In this document: one piece after another, positions 1 through 7,970 of the stretch
How the letters are laid out: each line of letters starts with the position of its first letter
How positions within the stretch are numbered: the first letter of the stretch is position 1
Assembly: GCA_031267795.1 (NCBI GenBank)
Contig: JAIRYK010000021.1
Span: 1-33,792, forward strand
Direction: 5' to 3'
Length of the DNA: 33,792 nucleotides
Origin: Candidatus Endomicrobiellum devescovinae
Lineage (GTDB): Bacteria > Elusimicrobiota > Endomicrobiia > Endomicrobiales > Endomicrobiaceae
Program-made: the position numbers and the translations under genes
Notes under the pieces: model-generated
The model's input: the letters and a program-made list of their open reading frames with translations, nothing else
Database searches by the model: none
What the model was told of the DNA's origin: nothing

Positions 1-388
1 GTTTACTGCCACTAGAGCAGCTTTCATAACTACACCAAAACTCTTGTCTTCAGATGTATCTGCAACTGCCTTAACTTTATTGAATAATTCTTCTTCGGAC
101 ATCTCTGCTGGCAAATACTGTTCTATAACTTTTACTTCGTTTTGCTCTTTTTCAACAAGATCTTGTCTTCCACCTTTTTCAAAACTTTCTATAGATTCTT
201 TACGTTTTTTTATTTCGCTTCGCAACACCTTTAACACTTCTTCGTCTGTTATCTTGATATTTTTCATATCTCGCATATTTATTTCGTTAAGAATGGCTTC
301 TTACAACATTTAACTTATTCATATCCTGCGCTTTCATGTAAGCTGTCAAATCTGACTTTAATCTTTTTATCATTTCCGTTTCTATCAT
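1..388 (-). pseudogene. yqeY: YqeY/GatB-like domain protein, frameshifted, runs off left edge
   Basis: Read on the minus strand from ATG 388 (GGAGG five bases upstream), the protein begins MIETEMIKRLKSDLTAYMK and matches the start of the YqeY family, small helical proteins related to the tRNA-binding tail of GatB. After about 30 codons the frame hits TAA because of one extra C in the CC at 295-296. Removing it restores a continuous frame to the window edge, with family-typical stretches such as RSILNEI, SEIKKRKESIESF, GGRQDLVEKE and IEQYLPAEMSEEEL. I therefore call it a single-base frameshift pseudogene; the C-terminal end lies outside the window. It lies 13 bases downstream of the DUF192 gene and is probably cotranscribed with it. 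The shift could be a sequencing error, but other broken genes in this window make real decay plausible. Confidence 0.8.
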
Positions 389-401
389 ACTAGCCTCCAT
401 G

Positions 402-920
402 CTACAATATTAGTATATTACCTTCTTTAATATTCAATTGTTTTGCCCTTCCTGCGCTTAATTCTATAACTGTGTCTATTTCTGTAGGCGGCGGATATGT
501 CTTTAATCTTTCTTCAGGAACTCCCGGTTCTGGTTTTATATTTTCAGTAATGCCGACAATTACATTATTTCTCACCCATACAATATCTAATGAAAATTTC
601 ATATCTTTCATCCAAAAAGACAGTTTTCGTGCTTTACTAAAGAAAAATATCATGCCGTCAAAAGGTATTTTATTTCTCCCAGAAAGCCCTTTCATTATTG
701 TATTGCGTTCTTTTGCAACAACCAATTTCAATATTTGACCGTTTATCTCTACATTTAATGTCCCGCCATCAATATATTCATCTATATTTGGTTTACTAAC
801 AAGCGTGCTAGGCAAAGAAACATAGCTATTATATGTTTTAGCATAACAATTTATGCCAAAAGGCGTTTGCACCAAAATGGCAATAGCTAACAACATAAAG
901 ATATATTTTTCTATTTTCAT
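402..920 (-). CDS. Secreted DUF192 family protein
   Basis: The 172-residue product has an N-terminal hydrophobic segment (residues about 5-27, ending near CYA) that looks like a Sec signal peptide, so it is probably periplasmic or anchored. The rest, from about residue 55, matches DUF192: a central block GLSGRNKIPFDGMIFFF, then FWMKDMKFSLDIVWV and a C-terminal VIELSAGRAKQLNIKEGN. DUF192 is a small beta-rich family of unknown biochemical function, common as a stand-alone exported protein. Its length is normal and the frame is intact. No Shine-Dalgarno sequence is visible before ATG 920, while a TATAAT box lies only seven bases upstream. Family call secure, role unknown. Confidence 0.85.
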   Translation of the reverse strand: MKIEKYIFMLLAIAILVQTPFGINCYAKTYNSYVSLPSTLVSKPNIDEYIDGGTLNVEINGQILKLVVAKERNTIMKGLSGRNKIPFDGMIFFFSKARKLSFWMKDMKFSLDIVWVRNNVIVGITENIKPEPGVPEERLKTYPPPTEIDTVIELSAGRAKQLNIKEGNILIL

Positions 921-927
921 AATGTTA

Positions 928-933
928 ATTATA
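928..933 (-). promoter_or_regulatory. Possible -10 box giving a leaderless DUF192 transcript
   Basis: On the minus strand TATAAT, preceded by TG one base upstream, ends seven bases before the DUF192 ATG. A start at the usual distance would put the 5' end at or next to the start codon. No good -35 is seen at 16-18 bases. Tentative. Confidence 0.3.
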
Positions 934-973
934 CAAAATTTCTAAACTTTGTATTCTAATACCCTATAACCTC

Positions 974-1002
974 TTGACATAAGTTAAATTTAACGCTACA
1001 AT
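974..1002 (+). promoter_or_regulatory. Sigma-70-type promoter of the hrcA operon
   Basis: TTGACA at 974-979 and TACAAT at 997-1002 are separated by exactly 17 bases, a near-consensus vegetative promoter. The expected start lies at about 1008-1010, inside the CIRCE repeat that follows. This is the arrangement expected for HrcA repression of a housekeeping promoter. Confidence 0.85.
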
Positions 1003-1003
1003 G

Positions 1004-1030
1004 CTAGCACTGTGCGAATATGAGCGCTAA
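1004..1030. promoter_or_regulatory. CIRCE operator (HrcA binding site), slightly degenerate
   Basis: CTAGCACTG, nine bases, then GAGCGCTAA. The known CIRCE consensus is TTAGCACTC-N9-GAGTGCTAA; arm and spacer lengths match exactly and each arm departs only slightly. It overlaps the predicted start site of the promoter at 974-1002 and lies 39 bases before hrcA, so it should mediate HrcA autoregulation of hrcA-grpE-dnaK(-dnaJ). Confidence 0.88.
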
Positions 1031-1069
1031 AAATGGGATGCTGCTAAAAATATGAAAAGGGGTTAATGA

Positions 1070-2110
1070 ATGCGTCAAATATCGCTTGAAGTCTTAAAAG
1101 AAAGAAAAACAAAGATATTAAGTGCAGTTATACACCATTATATAAAGACAGGCAAGCCTGTGGGATCAACAGTACTTATAGATGAGTATAATGTTTCTCT
1201 TTCCCCAGCGGCAGTCAGAAATGTTATGGCTGAACTTGAAGAAGAAGGATTTTTAACGCACCCTCATACTTCAGCTGGAAGAATACCCACCGACAAGGGA
1301 TACAGATCTTACGTAGATAATCTGTTGAAACTTCAAAGTTTTGCCATAGGGGAAGAAGAAAGAATAAGAAAAGAATATGAGCAAAAACACGGAGAAATAG
1401 AATCTCTTCTTTCGGAAACTTCGCGTATTTTGTCAGGACTTTCCCAATATGCTGGTTTTGTAATGGCGCCGCAAACCCAATATGATGAAATAAAAAATAT
1501 TGAACTTGTACAAATTTCAAACAGCGAGTTGCTTATAGTATTGCTTACTCAAAGCGGAGTAATAAAGCATAAAAAAATAGAAGCTTTTCTTTCTCAAGGG
1601 GAAATAGCAAAACTTAGAAATTTTTTAAACGACAAATTGCGGGGCGTTTCTATAGCTCAGGCAAATAAAAGGATAGTATCTGAAATTAAAGAGTTTAAAC
1701 AACAGGAAGAAGAAATTTTAAAAGCTGCTGAAAAGATAAGCGATGTTTTCTACAATATACAGGACGACATCTATATAGACGGAACGTCTAACGTAGTCTC
1801 AATACCTGACTTCAATGATTTTGAGCCCGTAAAGTCGCTGATAAAATTTAATGAAAATAAAGAAAAGCTTATAGAAGTAATAAGCAAAGATTTTACTGGT
1901 AACGGAATCAATGTTAAAATAGGATCAGAAAACGCCATTGCAGAACTTAAAGATTTAAGCGTTATAACTACAGTATATAAAAATGGCGAAAGAGCTGTAG
2001 GCGTTTTGGGAATTATAGGACCCAAACGAATGGAATACAAGAAAATGATGTCTCTTGTAAGCAGAGTGTCTGAGATGTTAAACAAGTTTTTTAAAGATAT
2101 GGAAAAATAA
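1070..2110 (+). CDS. hrcA: Heat-inducible transcription repressor HrcA
   Basis: The 346-residue product has the usual HrcA length. Residues about 1-75 form the winged-helix DNA-binding part, with KTGKPVGSTVL, PAAVRNVMAELEEEGFL and the family signature HTSAGRIPTDKGYR. The remainder is the GAF-like regulatory and dimerisation domain, ending in KRMEYKKMMSLVSRVSEMLN. HrcA binds CIRCE elements and represses chaperone genes; it is typically kept active by GroEL, so unfolded protein relieves repression. ATG 1070 is preceded by AAGGGG. It is the first gene behind the CIRCE-bearing promoter and is followed by grpE, dnaK and dnaJ, the classical order. Intact and confidently assigned. Confidence 0.97.
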   Translation: MRQISLEVLKERKTKILSAVIHHYIKTGKPVGSTVLIDEYNVSLSPAAVRNVMAELEEEGFLTHPHTSAGRIPTDKGYRSYVDNLLKLQSFAIGEEERIRKEYEQKHGEIESLLSETSRILSGLSQYAGFVMAPQTQYDEIKNIELVQISNSELLIVLLTQSGVIKHKKIEAFLSQGEIAKLRNFLNDKLRGVSIAQANKRIVSEIKEFKQQEEEILKAAEKISDVFYNIQDDIYIDGTSNVVSIPDFNDFEPVKSLIKFNENKEKLIEVISKDFTGNGINVKIGSENAIAELKDLSVITTVYKNGERAVGVLGIIGPKRMEYKKMMSLVSRVSEMLNKFFKDMEK

Positions 2111-2166
2111 ATGGGTCTCTCTAATAGTCTTAATGTTTTATAATTGTCTTAAGTTTTGAGGCAAAA

Positions 2167-2292
2167 ATGCAGGGTTTATGGAGTGATATGCACAAGTTTT
2201 TTAACGAAGCAGTGGCTCAAAAAGTGCGGCAAGAATATGCATTGAGGTTATTAGAGACACCAAAGTGGGAGGAGCAATTTGGAAAACGATAA
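2167..2292 (+). CDS. Small ORF of unknown function between hrcA and grpE
   Basis: A 41-codon frame starts at ATG 2167, five bases after GAGG, and ends at TAA 2290-2292, overlapping the start of grpE by 14 bases. The product begins MQGLWSDMHKFFNEAV and ends in a charged stretch (KWEEQFGKR). There is no signal peptide or recognisable domain. The ribosome site and overlap suggest translational coupling to grpE, but it could equally be the tail of a decayed gene in this otherwise empty 168-base gap. I do not recognise it. Conservation in relatives would decide. Confidence 0.35.
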   Translation: MQGLWSDMHKFFNEAVAQKVRQEYALRLLETPKWEEQFGKR

Positions 2293-2857
2293 AGAAACTA
2301 CTAATGAGCAAGAACAGGAAAAAAACAGCTGCGAGTGCAGTGACGATGCAAGAGATGAGAAAGTCGCCGAGCTTGAAATTTTAAAACAATCTGTTGACGA
2401 ACAGAAAGCTTTAGCTCAAGATTATTATGATCAGCTTGTAAGACTTAAAGCCGATTTTGATAATTTCAGGAGACGTTCAGAAAAAGAAAAAAAGGATTAC
2501 TTAGATTGGGGAAAAGAAAAAATCCTTGTAAAACAAATAGCAATTGACGACGTTTTGCAGCATGCTCTAAAAAGCGCCAAAGCAGGAAACAATATAGAAA
2601 GCATAATTGTTGGTCTTGACATGATAAGCAAAGAGTTTGCGAAGATGCTTAAAGAAGAAGGCGTTGAAGAGATACAATGCGAAAAGTTTGATCCAAACAT
2701 GTGCGAAGCTTTGAATTATGTTGAAAGCGATGAAGAAGACGGGAAAGTTTTGGAAGTATATCAGAAGGGTTACAAAATGAACGGCAAGTTGATAAGGACT
2801 GCCAAAGTTAAAGTCGCTAAAAACGACAAGGAATCTGAAAATAAAAAAGAGAATTAA
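2279..2857 (+). CDS. grpE: Nucleotide exchange factor GrpE
   Basis: GrpE is the dimeric exchange factor that releases ADP from DnaK. The 192-residue product has an acidic, low-complexity N-terminus, a long helix or coiled coil around residues 25-80 ([20 protein letters not shown]), and the C-terminal beta domain with [19 protein letters not shown] and a closing [16 protein letters not shown] block. The start is TTG 2279, chosen because GGGAGGAG lies just upstream and no ATG or GTG fits. The non-AUG start may lower its expression relative to DnaK. It is followed 16 bases later by dnaK. Intact. Confidence 0.95.
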   Translation: MENDKETTNEQEQEKNSCECSDDARDEKVAELEILKQSVDEQKALAQDYYDQLVRLKADFDNFRRRSEKEKKDYLDWGKEKILVKQIAIDDVLQHALKSAKAGNNIESIIVGLDMISKEFAKMLKEEGVEEIQCEKFDPNMCEALNYVESDEEDGKVLEVYQKGYKMNGKLIRTAKVKVAKNDKESENKKEN

Positions 2858-2873
2858 CTATAGGGGGAATTAT

Positions 2874-4736
2874 ATGGCAAAGATTATTGGTATTGATTTG
2901 GGGACTTCAAATTCTGCGGCTGCTGTTATGGAAGGCGGGAAGACTACTCTTATTCCTTCAGCTGAGGGAACTACGCTTGGAGGAAAAGCTTTTCCTTCTT
3001 ATGTTGCGTTTACAAAAGACGGTCAGCTTTTAGTCGGAGAGCCTGCAAGAAGACAGGCTGTTACAAATCCTGAAGGCACAATTAGCGCTTTTAAGAGAAA
3101 AATGGGAACTGATTATAAATATAGCGTAAATGGAAAAGAATTTACGCCTCAGCAACTTTCAGCTTTTATTCTTCAAAAGATAAAAAAAGACGCAGAAGCT
3201 TATTTGGGAGAGCCTATTTCCAAAGCAGTTATTACGGTTCCCGCATATTTTAACGATAACCAAAGACAAGCTACAAAAGACGCAGGTGCAATAGCAGGTC
3301 TTGAAGTTGTGAGACTTGTCAACGAACCTACGGCTGCTTCTCTTGCTTACGGTATAGATAAAGTCGGCAAAGAGCAGAAAATATTGGTATTTGATCTTGG
3401 TGGAGGAACGCTTGACGTAACCATAATGGAAATGGGCGCTGAAGGAACTTTTGAAGTTCTCTCAACTTCAGGCGATACGCAGCTTGGCGGAACTGACATG
3501 GACAATGCTTTGATAGACTACATCGCTGAAGATTTCAAAAAAGCGAATGGTATAGATTTACGCAACGATAAAATGGCTGATCAACGTTTAAAAGAAGCTG
3601 CTGAAAAAGCAAAAATTGAACTTTCAAACGTTTTGGAAACTGACATAAATCTTCCATTTATCACCGCTGATGCATCGGGTCCTAAGCATTTAGCGCTTAA
3701 GCTTACAAGAGCAACTCTTGAAAACCTTGTAAGACCTATCGTTGAAAGATGCAAAACTTCAATAGATCAGGCGATAAGCGATGCAAAACTTACGACAGAT
3801 ACTGTTACAAAGATAATTTTGGTCGGCGGACCTACAAGAATGCCTATAGTCCAGAAATTTGTTGAAGATCACGTAGGCAAAAAAGTAGAGCGCGGAATAG
3901 ACCCTATGGAATGCGTGTGCTTTGGAGCTGCTGTTCAAGCCGCTGTTTTAACGGGCGACGTGAAAGACATTCTTCTTTTAGACGTAACTCCGCTTACTTT
4001 AGGTCTTGAAACTATGGGCGGTGTAAGAACTCCGTTAATAGACAGAAATACGACAGTTCCAGCTAAACGTTCTCAAATATTCTCAACTGCTGCAGACAAT
4101 CAGCCAAGTGTAGAAATTAACGTTTTACAGGGCGAAAGACCTATGGCAAAAGACAACTTATCTCTCGGTAGATTTATGCTTGACGGCATACCTCCCGCGC
4201 CAAGAGGCGTACCTCAGATTGAAGTTACTTTTGATATAGACGCAAACGGCATATTGCACGTCTCTGCAAAAGACAAAGGAACAGGCAAAGAGCAGTCAAT
4301 TAAAATATCTTCGTCAACGAAGCTTTCAAAAGACGATATAGATAAATATGTAAAAGAAGCCGAGCAGTACGCTTCTGAAGACGCAAAACACAAGGAAGAA
4401 ATTGAAGCAAGAAATGAAGCTGACAATCTTGTTTACTCTGTTGAAAAGAGTTTAAAAGAACACGGCGATAAAGTTTCTTCTGATGAAAGACTTGCAATTG
4501 AGCAGGCTTTGACTGCTGCTAAAGACGCTCTAAAAGGCAGCGATGTTGCGGCAATTAAGTCAACAAAAGAAGCTTTGACTACTGCTTCTCACAAACTTGC
4601 TGAGGCTGTATATAAATCTTCACAAGCTCAAAACGCACAAGGCGCAGCTGGACAAGGGCAGCCTGATAATACTCAAAATGCCAATAATGGTGAAAAAGTA
4701 GTGGACGCCGAAGTTGTTGATGATAATAAGAAATAA
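2874..4736 (+). CDS. dnaK: Molecular chaperone DnaK (Hsp70)
   Basis: DnaK is the ATP-driven chaperone that binds exposed hydrophobic segments with DnaJ and GrpE. The 620-residue product has the phosphate-1 loop GIDLGTSNS near residue 6, phosphate-2 [12 protein letters not shown], the adenosine motif [10 protein letters not shown], and the interdomain linker [11 protein letters not shown] near residue 365. The beta-sandwich substrate domain and helical lid follow, then a short Q/N/G-rich tail ending [11 protein letters not shown] 2874 is preceded by AGGGGG. No key motif is missing. It belongs to the CIRCE-controlled hrcA operon and is followed by a hairpin at 4751-4780 rather than directly by dnaJ. 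Confidence 0.98.
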   Translation: MAKIIGIDLGTSNSAAAVMEGGKTTLIPSAEGTTLGGKAFPSYVAFTKDGQLLVGEPARRQAVTNPEGTISAFKRKMGTDYKYSVNGKEFTPQQLSAFILQKIKKDAEAYLGEPISKAVITVPAYFNDNQRQATKDAGAIAGLEVVRLVNEPTAASLAYGIDKVGKEQKILVFDLGGGTLDVTIMEMGAEGTFEVLSTSGDTQLGGTDMDNALIDYIAEDFKKANGIDLRNDKMADQRLKEAAEKAKIELSNVLETDINLPFITADASGPKHLALKLTRATLENLVRPIVERCKTSIDQAISDAKLTTDTVTKIILVGGPTRMPIVQKFVEDHVGKKVERGIDPMECVCFGAAVQAAVLTGDVKDILLLDVTPLTLGLETMGGVRTPLIDRNTTVPAKRSQIFSTAADNQPSVEINVLQGERPMAKDNLSLGRFMLDGIPPAPRGVPQIEVTFDIDANGILHVSAKDKGTGKEQSIKISSSTKLSKDDIDKYVKEAEQYASEDAKHKEEIEARNEADNLVYSVEKSLKEHGDKVSSDERLAIEQALTAAKDALKGSDVAAIKSTKEALTTASHKLAEAVYKSSQAQNAQGAAGQGQPDNTQNANNGEKVVDAEVVDDNKK

Positions 4737-4750
4737 GCGAAATATTTTTT

Positions 4751-4780
4751 AGTTGCTCCACAGAAAACTGTGGAGCAACT
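4751..4780 (+). terminator. Perfect 13-bp hairpin after dnaK, no U-run
   Basis: AGTTGCTCCACAG, loop AAAA, CTGTGGAGCAACT form a perfect 13-base-pair stem starting 14 bases after the dnaK stop. A T-run comes before it, not after, so it is not a classical intrinsic terminator on either strand. It may stabilise the 3' end of the hrcA-grpE-dnaK message, or attenuate read-through into dnaJ. Confidence 0.4.
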
Positions 4781-4819
4781 AGCTTATTCTTGTACTTATA
4801 TAAGAAATACAATAAATAA

Positions 4820-5145
4820 ATTCCAACAGATTATTTAAAAAAGTTTAGAAAGCGTGATGTAGATATAGGGACAAATTGTCCCCATGTAGAAATGCTTGTC
4901 AATGGTAAAAAACTAAAAGCACTTGCTGGTGATGTAAAAGACATGTTGCGTATAATTTAATTAGCTGAAACTGAAAATGCTGAAGGTATTAATGAAAATA
5001 AAAAAGCAAGCGTCAAAGGTGTACGTATTGCAAAGAAAGCTAGAGCAGAGCTAGAACTGGAAACAGGCAAATCAGTTATCACAGGAAAGAATTTTTTAAA
5101 AGAAGATAATGCCCAAACTTTGAAGTTAAGGAATAAGAGAAAATG
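4820..5145 (+). pseudogene. Remnant of a Bro-N/phage-antirepressor-type gene
   Basis: One frame runs from about 4820 to TGA 5143-5145 with a single in-frame TAA at about 4958. The first part (DYLKKFRKRDV ... NCPHVEML ... LAGDVKDMLRII) resembles the N-terminal Bro-N region. The second part (AETENAEGINENKKA ... KARAELELETGKSVIT ... NFL) resembles the conserved C-terminal end of the same protein type, related to DinD/prophage antirepressors, where a lysine- and glycine-rich segment usually reads like ENKxAAKxGG. The middle is missing, so this is an internally deleted, dead gene. No start codon with a ribosome site is seen. It lies between dnaK and dnaJ and its stop overlaps the dnaJ ATG. Family assignment is from memory of motif patterns. 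Confidence 0.6.
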
Positions 5146-6285
5146 AAACGCGATTATTATGAAGTGCTTGGCGTTGCCAAGTCTGCAACTAACGATGAAA
5201 TCAAGTCGGCTTACAGAAAGCTGGCTTTAAAATATCATCCTGACAAAAATCCGGGAAATAAAGAAGCCGAAGAAAAGTTTAAAGAAATAAACGAGGCTTA
5301 TGAGATTCTTTCCGACGCTCAGAAAAAGCAGCAGTACGATACTTTTGGTCATGATGCTACGGGCGGTGGCGGAAATCCATTTGGCGGTCAGGGCAATTAT
5401 CAATACTCAAGCGGCGATTTTTCAAATATGGGCGATATTTTTGGAGATATCTTTGGCGATATTTTCAGCGGACAAGGCGGACGAAGAGGCGGCAGAGCTT
5501 CTTCGCAGCACAGGTGCGGTGAAGATTTACGTTATGATATAGACATTTCTTATCTTGAGGCAATGAACGGTGCCGAGATTTCAATAGACATACCCAAACA
5601 AGAAGTTTGTTCTTCATGTCATGGAACTGGCAGCAAAGATGGCTCTGCTCCAAAGCAGTGTCCTCAGTGTAAAGGTTCGGGACAAGTAAGATATTCTCAA
5701 GGATTTTTTTCTTTCAGTCAAGAATGTCCTAAATGTCATGGCAAGGGAACTATTATAAGCAATCCATGCCCTGATTGTAGAGGCGAGGGAACTGTAAAGA
5801 AAAGAAAAACTGTTAAAGTAAGAGTCCCAGCAGGTGTTGACGAGGGAACATCTTTAAAAGTTTCTGGTTCAGGAAATGCCGGAGCAAACGGAGCTCCAGC
5901 AGGAGACTTATACGTGGTTGTGCATATGAGATCTACCCCGGGGTTTAGAAGAGATGGAGACAATTTGCACACAGAGGTTTCTGTTTCCTTTTCGCAAGCT
6001 GCAATGGGTGTGGAATACGACGTCCCTGTTTTGCAGGGAAGCGTAAAGGTGAAAATACCAGTAGGCACGCAGCCGGGAACAACTTTAAGAATACGCGAGC
6101 AAGGCTTTCCCAAACTTGGCAGAAAAAATAGAGGCGATTTATTCGTTAAAGTAAACGTTTCGGTTCCTAAGTCAATGAACGATGCGCAAAAACACGCTCT
6201 TTTTGAATATGCTAAATCTATGGGCGAAGTGCCTGAAGATTCAAAATATCAAAGCGACAACTTCTTTAAGAAAATTTTCGGATAA
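5143..6285 (+). CDS. dnaJ: Chaperone DnaJ (Hsp40)
   Basis: DnaJ delivers unfolded substrates to DnaK and stimulates its ATPase. The 380-residue product has the J domain (residues 1-70) with the HPD triad in KYHPDKNPG, a G/F-rich linker with repeated GDIFGDIF (about 75-120), and the zinc domain with four CxxCxGxG units: [24 protein letters not shown] and CPDCRGEG. The C-terminal substrate-binding and dimerisation domains complete it. It is a full type I DnaJ. ATG 5143 follows AATAAGAGAAA, a weak ribosome site. It is separated from dnaK by a hairpin and a gene remnant, so it may depend on read-through or a weak local promoter. Confidence 0.97.
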   Translation: MKRDYYEVLGVAKSATNDEIKSAYRKLALKYHPDKNPGNKEAEEKFKEINEAYEILSDAQKKQQYDTFGHDATGGGGNPFGGQGNYQYSSGDFSNMGDIFGDIFGDIFSGQGGRRGGRASSQHRCGEDLRYDIDISYLEAMNGAEISIDIPKQEVCSSCHGTGSKDGSAPKQCPQCKGSGQVRYSQGFFSFSQECPKCHGKGTIISNPCPDCRGEGTVKKRKTVKVRVPAGVDEGTSLKVSGSGNAGANGAPAGDLYVVVHMRSTPGFRRDGDNLHTEVSVSFSQAAMGVEYDVPVLQGSVKVKIPVGTQPGTTLRIREQGFPKLGRKNRGDLFVKVNVSVPKSMNDAQKHALFEYAKSMGEVPEDSKYQSDNFFKKIFG

Positions 6286-6511
6286 GAATCTAAATAATTT
6301 TAATTGTTAAATAAACAGTCTTTCTACATTTTTTGTTATATTTTTTAATGTTATTTAAAAATTAAAATAGGAAAGGGTTTCCCTTGAAAAAGGAAAGTAT
6401 TTTTTACAAGAGGTTTGTTTTTTTTGTATTTAAAAAATTGTGCAAATACTTAAATCAAGCTAAACAGAGACTTTTGGTTTCTGTAATTTAGATTAAAAAG
6501 GAGAAAGCATT
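6286..6511. other. AT-rich gap after dnaJ without a gene
   Basis: This 226-base stretch is very AT-rich, with T-runs and stops in all frames. I see no terminator of useful strength after dnaJ, only a weak five-base hairpin (AAGGG-TTT-CCCTT), and no tRNA-like structure. It presumably carries the promoter for the following leader and beta-barrel region, but no hexamer pair stands out. Confidence 0.5.
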
Positions 6512-6586
6512 GTGAAGAAATTTGTTTTGGCAGTCGTATTGTGTTGTTCTTTTGGAGTTAGCAGCGCTTTTGGAGGAGTAATTTAA
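6512..6586 (+). pseudogene. 24-codon signal-peptide-like leader ORF, probable fragment
   Basis: GTG 6512, preceded by AAAGGAG, opens a 24-codon frame encoding KKFVLAVVLCCSFGVSSAFG and ending with TAA that touches the next ATG at 6587. It reads like an export signal with nothing behind it. The GGAGG near its end doubles as the ribosome site of the following gene. It is either the stump of an exported protein gene or a translated leader coupling the two frames; I favour a stump. Confidence 0.35.
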
Positions 6587-7146
6587 ATGCAAATATTAAA
6601 AAATAAAATATTTTTCATATTATTTCTTCTGTGCCTTTCTGTAGGCAGTCTTTTCGCTAGAGAAGTAACTTTATGGACGGGGTATGCTGGAGGAAAAGAA
6701 ATAAAAAATGCATGGATTACAGGGGTAGACCTGCTAGGTTATGATATAAACAAAAACATAACATTAGGTGCGAGGGTATACACTTTAGTAGCAGATAGGA
6801 AACAATATGAAATGGTAATTGTAAGTACAACACTATTTTGCTTGGCGGCATGTATCATACTAATATAAGCAAAAATTTTGAGTTTGACACTAAATTTTTC
6901 ACAGGACTAGGATGGTATTATCGTGAGGGACAAGTTGAAGGACAAAAGGAAAAAGAGGAATATCTAACAGCTTCTCTTTTGGATTGTGACTTATCAGTTG
7001 GAGTGAGATATAATTTCACGAGAAAGTTTGGACTGGGGTTGGGCTTGGGGTATAGGCATTGTTTTGATATAAAGCATAAAACGGACGACAAATTTAATCT
7101 TTCAGGATTTCAAGCTACGTTAAACTTCTGCTTTAAATCTGCGTAG
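6587..7146 (+). pseudogene. Outer-membrane beta-barrel protein, frameshifted
   Basis: The first frame (ATG 6587) encodes a signal peptide (residues 1-24, ending SLFA) and a start of barrel-like strands (VTLWTGYAGG, NITLGARVYTLVAD), then runs out of frame near 6815-6838 into a stop at 6866-6868. The continuation lies in another frame up to 7146: LGGMYHTNISKNFEFDTKF, LSVGVRYNFTRKFGLGLG, QATLNFCF. These are alternating amphipathic strands typical of a small barrel of roughly 185 residues with a terminal strand. Together they are one gene broken by a one-base change. No specific family is recognised. It would have been an outer-membrane protein; as it stands only a truncated product is made. Confidence 0.65.
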
Positions 7147-7268
7147 CAAGGTTAAATTTAATTAGGATTGGTTAGGTTAAGGAATTATATATTAGGATTG
7201 CCAACCCGAGATTTGATTTGAGATAATTGTCCTGCCATATCAGTAGCTATTTCATCTTTTTTGCTGTC

Positions 7269-7307
7269 GCCTAGCCAGTTAATATATACTGGCTAGGCTT
7301 ATCTTTT
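7269..7307 (+). terminator. Intrinsic terminator before nrdR
   Basis: GCCTAGCCAGT (7269-7279), an eight-base AT loop, and ACTGGCTAGGC (7288-7298) form a perfect 11-bp stem followed by TTATCTTTT. It ends the beta-barrel unit and insulates the nrdR promoter, whose -35 overlaps the T-run. Confidence 0.75.
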
Positions 7308-7334
7308 GACAAATCTATCTGTATGTGATAGTAT
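7306..7334 (+). promoter_or_regulatory. Promoter of nrdR
   Basis: TTGACA at 7306-7311, 17-base spacer, TAGTAT at 7329-7334. The -35 is perfect; the -10 matches TATAAT at four of six positions. It leaves a leader of about 55 bases before nrdR ATG 7396. I looked for NrdR-box-like repeats here and saw none convincing. Confidence 0.65.
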
Positions 7335-7395
7335 TGTTTAACACCACAACTGGTAGTTTTGGCTTATTCTTATCTTTAAAATAAAGAGAAATTTA

Positions 7396-7872
7396 ATGAA
7401 ATGTCCTTTTTGCGGGAGTATTCACGATCAAGTTCTTGATTCGCGTCCTGTAGAACACACGTCTGCAGTCAGGAGACGCAGAGAATGTTCCAATTGTAAA
7501 AAAAGATATACAACTTTTGAAAGACCTGAAGAAGTTACTATTATGGTAGTAAAATCCGACGGTAGAAGAGAGCCTTTTGATAGAAAAAAGATTTGGACAG
7601 GCATAGACAGAGCGTGTAAGAAAAGATCAATTTCAGTTGAAACAATAGAAAAAATAGTCAATGAAGTTGAAAATGATATTATGGGCGAATATGTTATGGA
7701 AATTCCTTCCAATACAATAGGCGATAAAATTTTGGAAAAACTTTGGGACGTTGATTTGGTGGCATATGTGAGATTTGCCTCTGTATATAGAAAATTTGAG
7801 GATATAGACGCTTTTATGCAGGAACTAAAGAAATTGAAAAAAGAACATATGAAACGCAGCAATAAGAAATAA
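7396..7872 (+). CDS. nrdR: Transcriptional repressor NrdR
   Basis: NrdR senses adenine nucleotides and represses ribonucleotide reductase genes. The 158-residue product has the family layout. An N-terminal zinc ribbon (CPFCG at residue 3 and CSNCKKRYTTFE) with the RRRREC basic patch comes first. An ATP-cone domain follows from about residue 48 (VVKSDGRREPFDRKKIWTGI) to about 138, including VAYVRFASVYRKFEDI. It sits 98 bases upstream of nrdJ, its likely target, and has its own promoter. Length and motifs are normal. Confidence 0.97.
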   Translation: MKCPFCGSIHDQVLDSRPVEHTSAVRRRRECSNCKKRYTTFERPEEVTIMVVKSDGRREPFDRKKIWTGIDRACKKRSISVETIEKIVNEVENDIMGEYVMEIPSNTIGDKILEKLWDVDLVAYVRFASVYRKFEDIDAFMQELKKLKKEHMKRSNKK

Positions 7873-7970
7873 GCATTGTTTCTAGCAGCTAGTTTAGATA
7901 ATAGAGGACAAAGCAATTTATTTTTTAATAATGATAAAGATATATTAGGTTTTATTTATGGGAGATTTTG

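Noticed and set aside
44-313. 89-codon plus-strand frame
   Set aside because: It is antisense to the yqeY reading frame, which has clear family content; the plus frame is S/F-rich with no recognisable motif.
2111-2265. Inverted match GTCTCTCTAAT ... ATTAGAGACAC suggesting an insertion element
   Set aside because: The arms are short and imperfect, no transposase remains and no target duplication is seen.
4868-4882. Palindrome GGGACAA-A-TTGTCCC as an operator
   Set aside because: It lies inside the decayed Bro-N-like reading frame, with no promoter nearby and no second copy in the window.
7873-7970. NrdR boxes or a cobalamin riboswitch before nrdJ
   Set aside because: No pair of NrdR-box-like palindromes and no B12-box-like sequence could be read in this 98-base gap.
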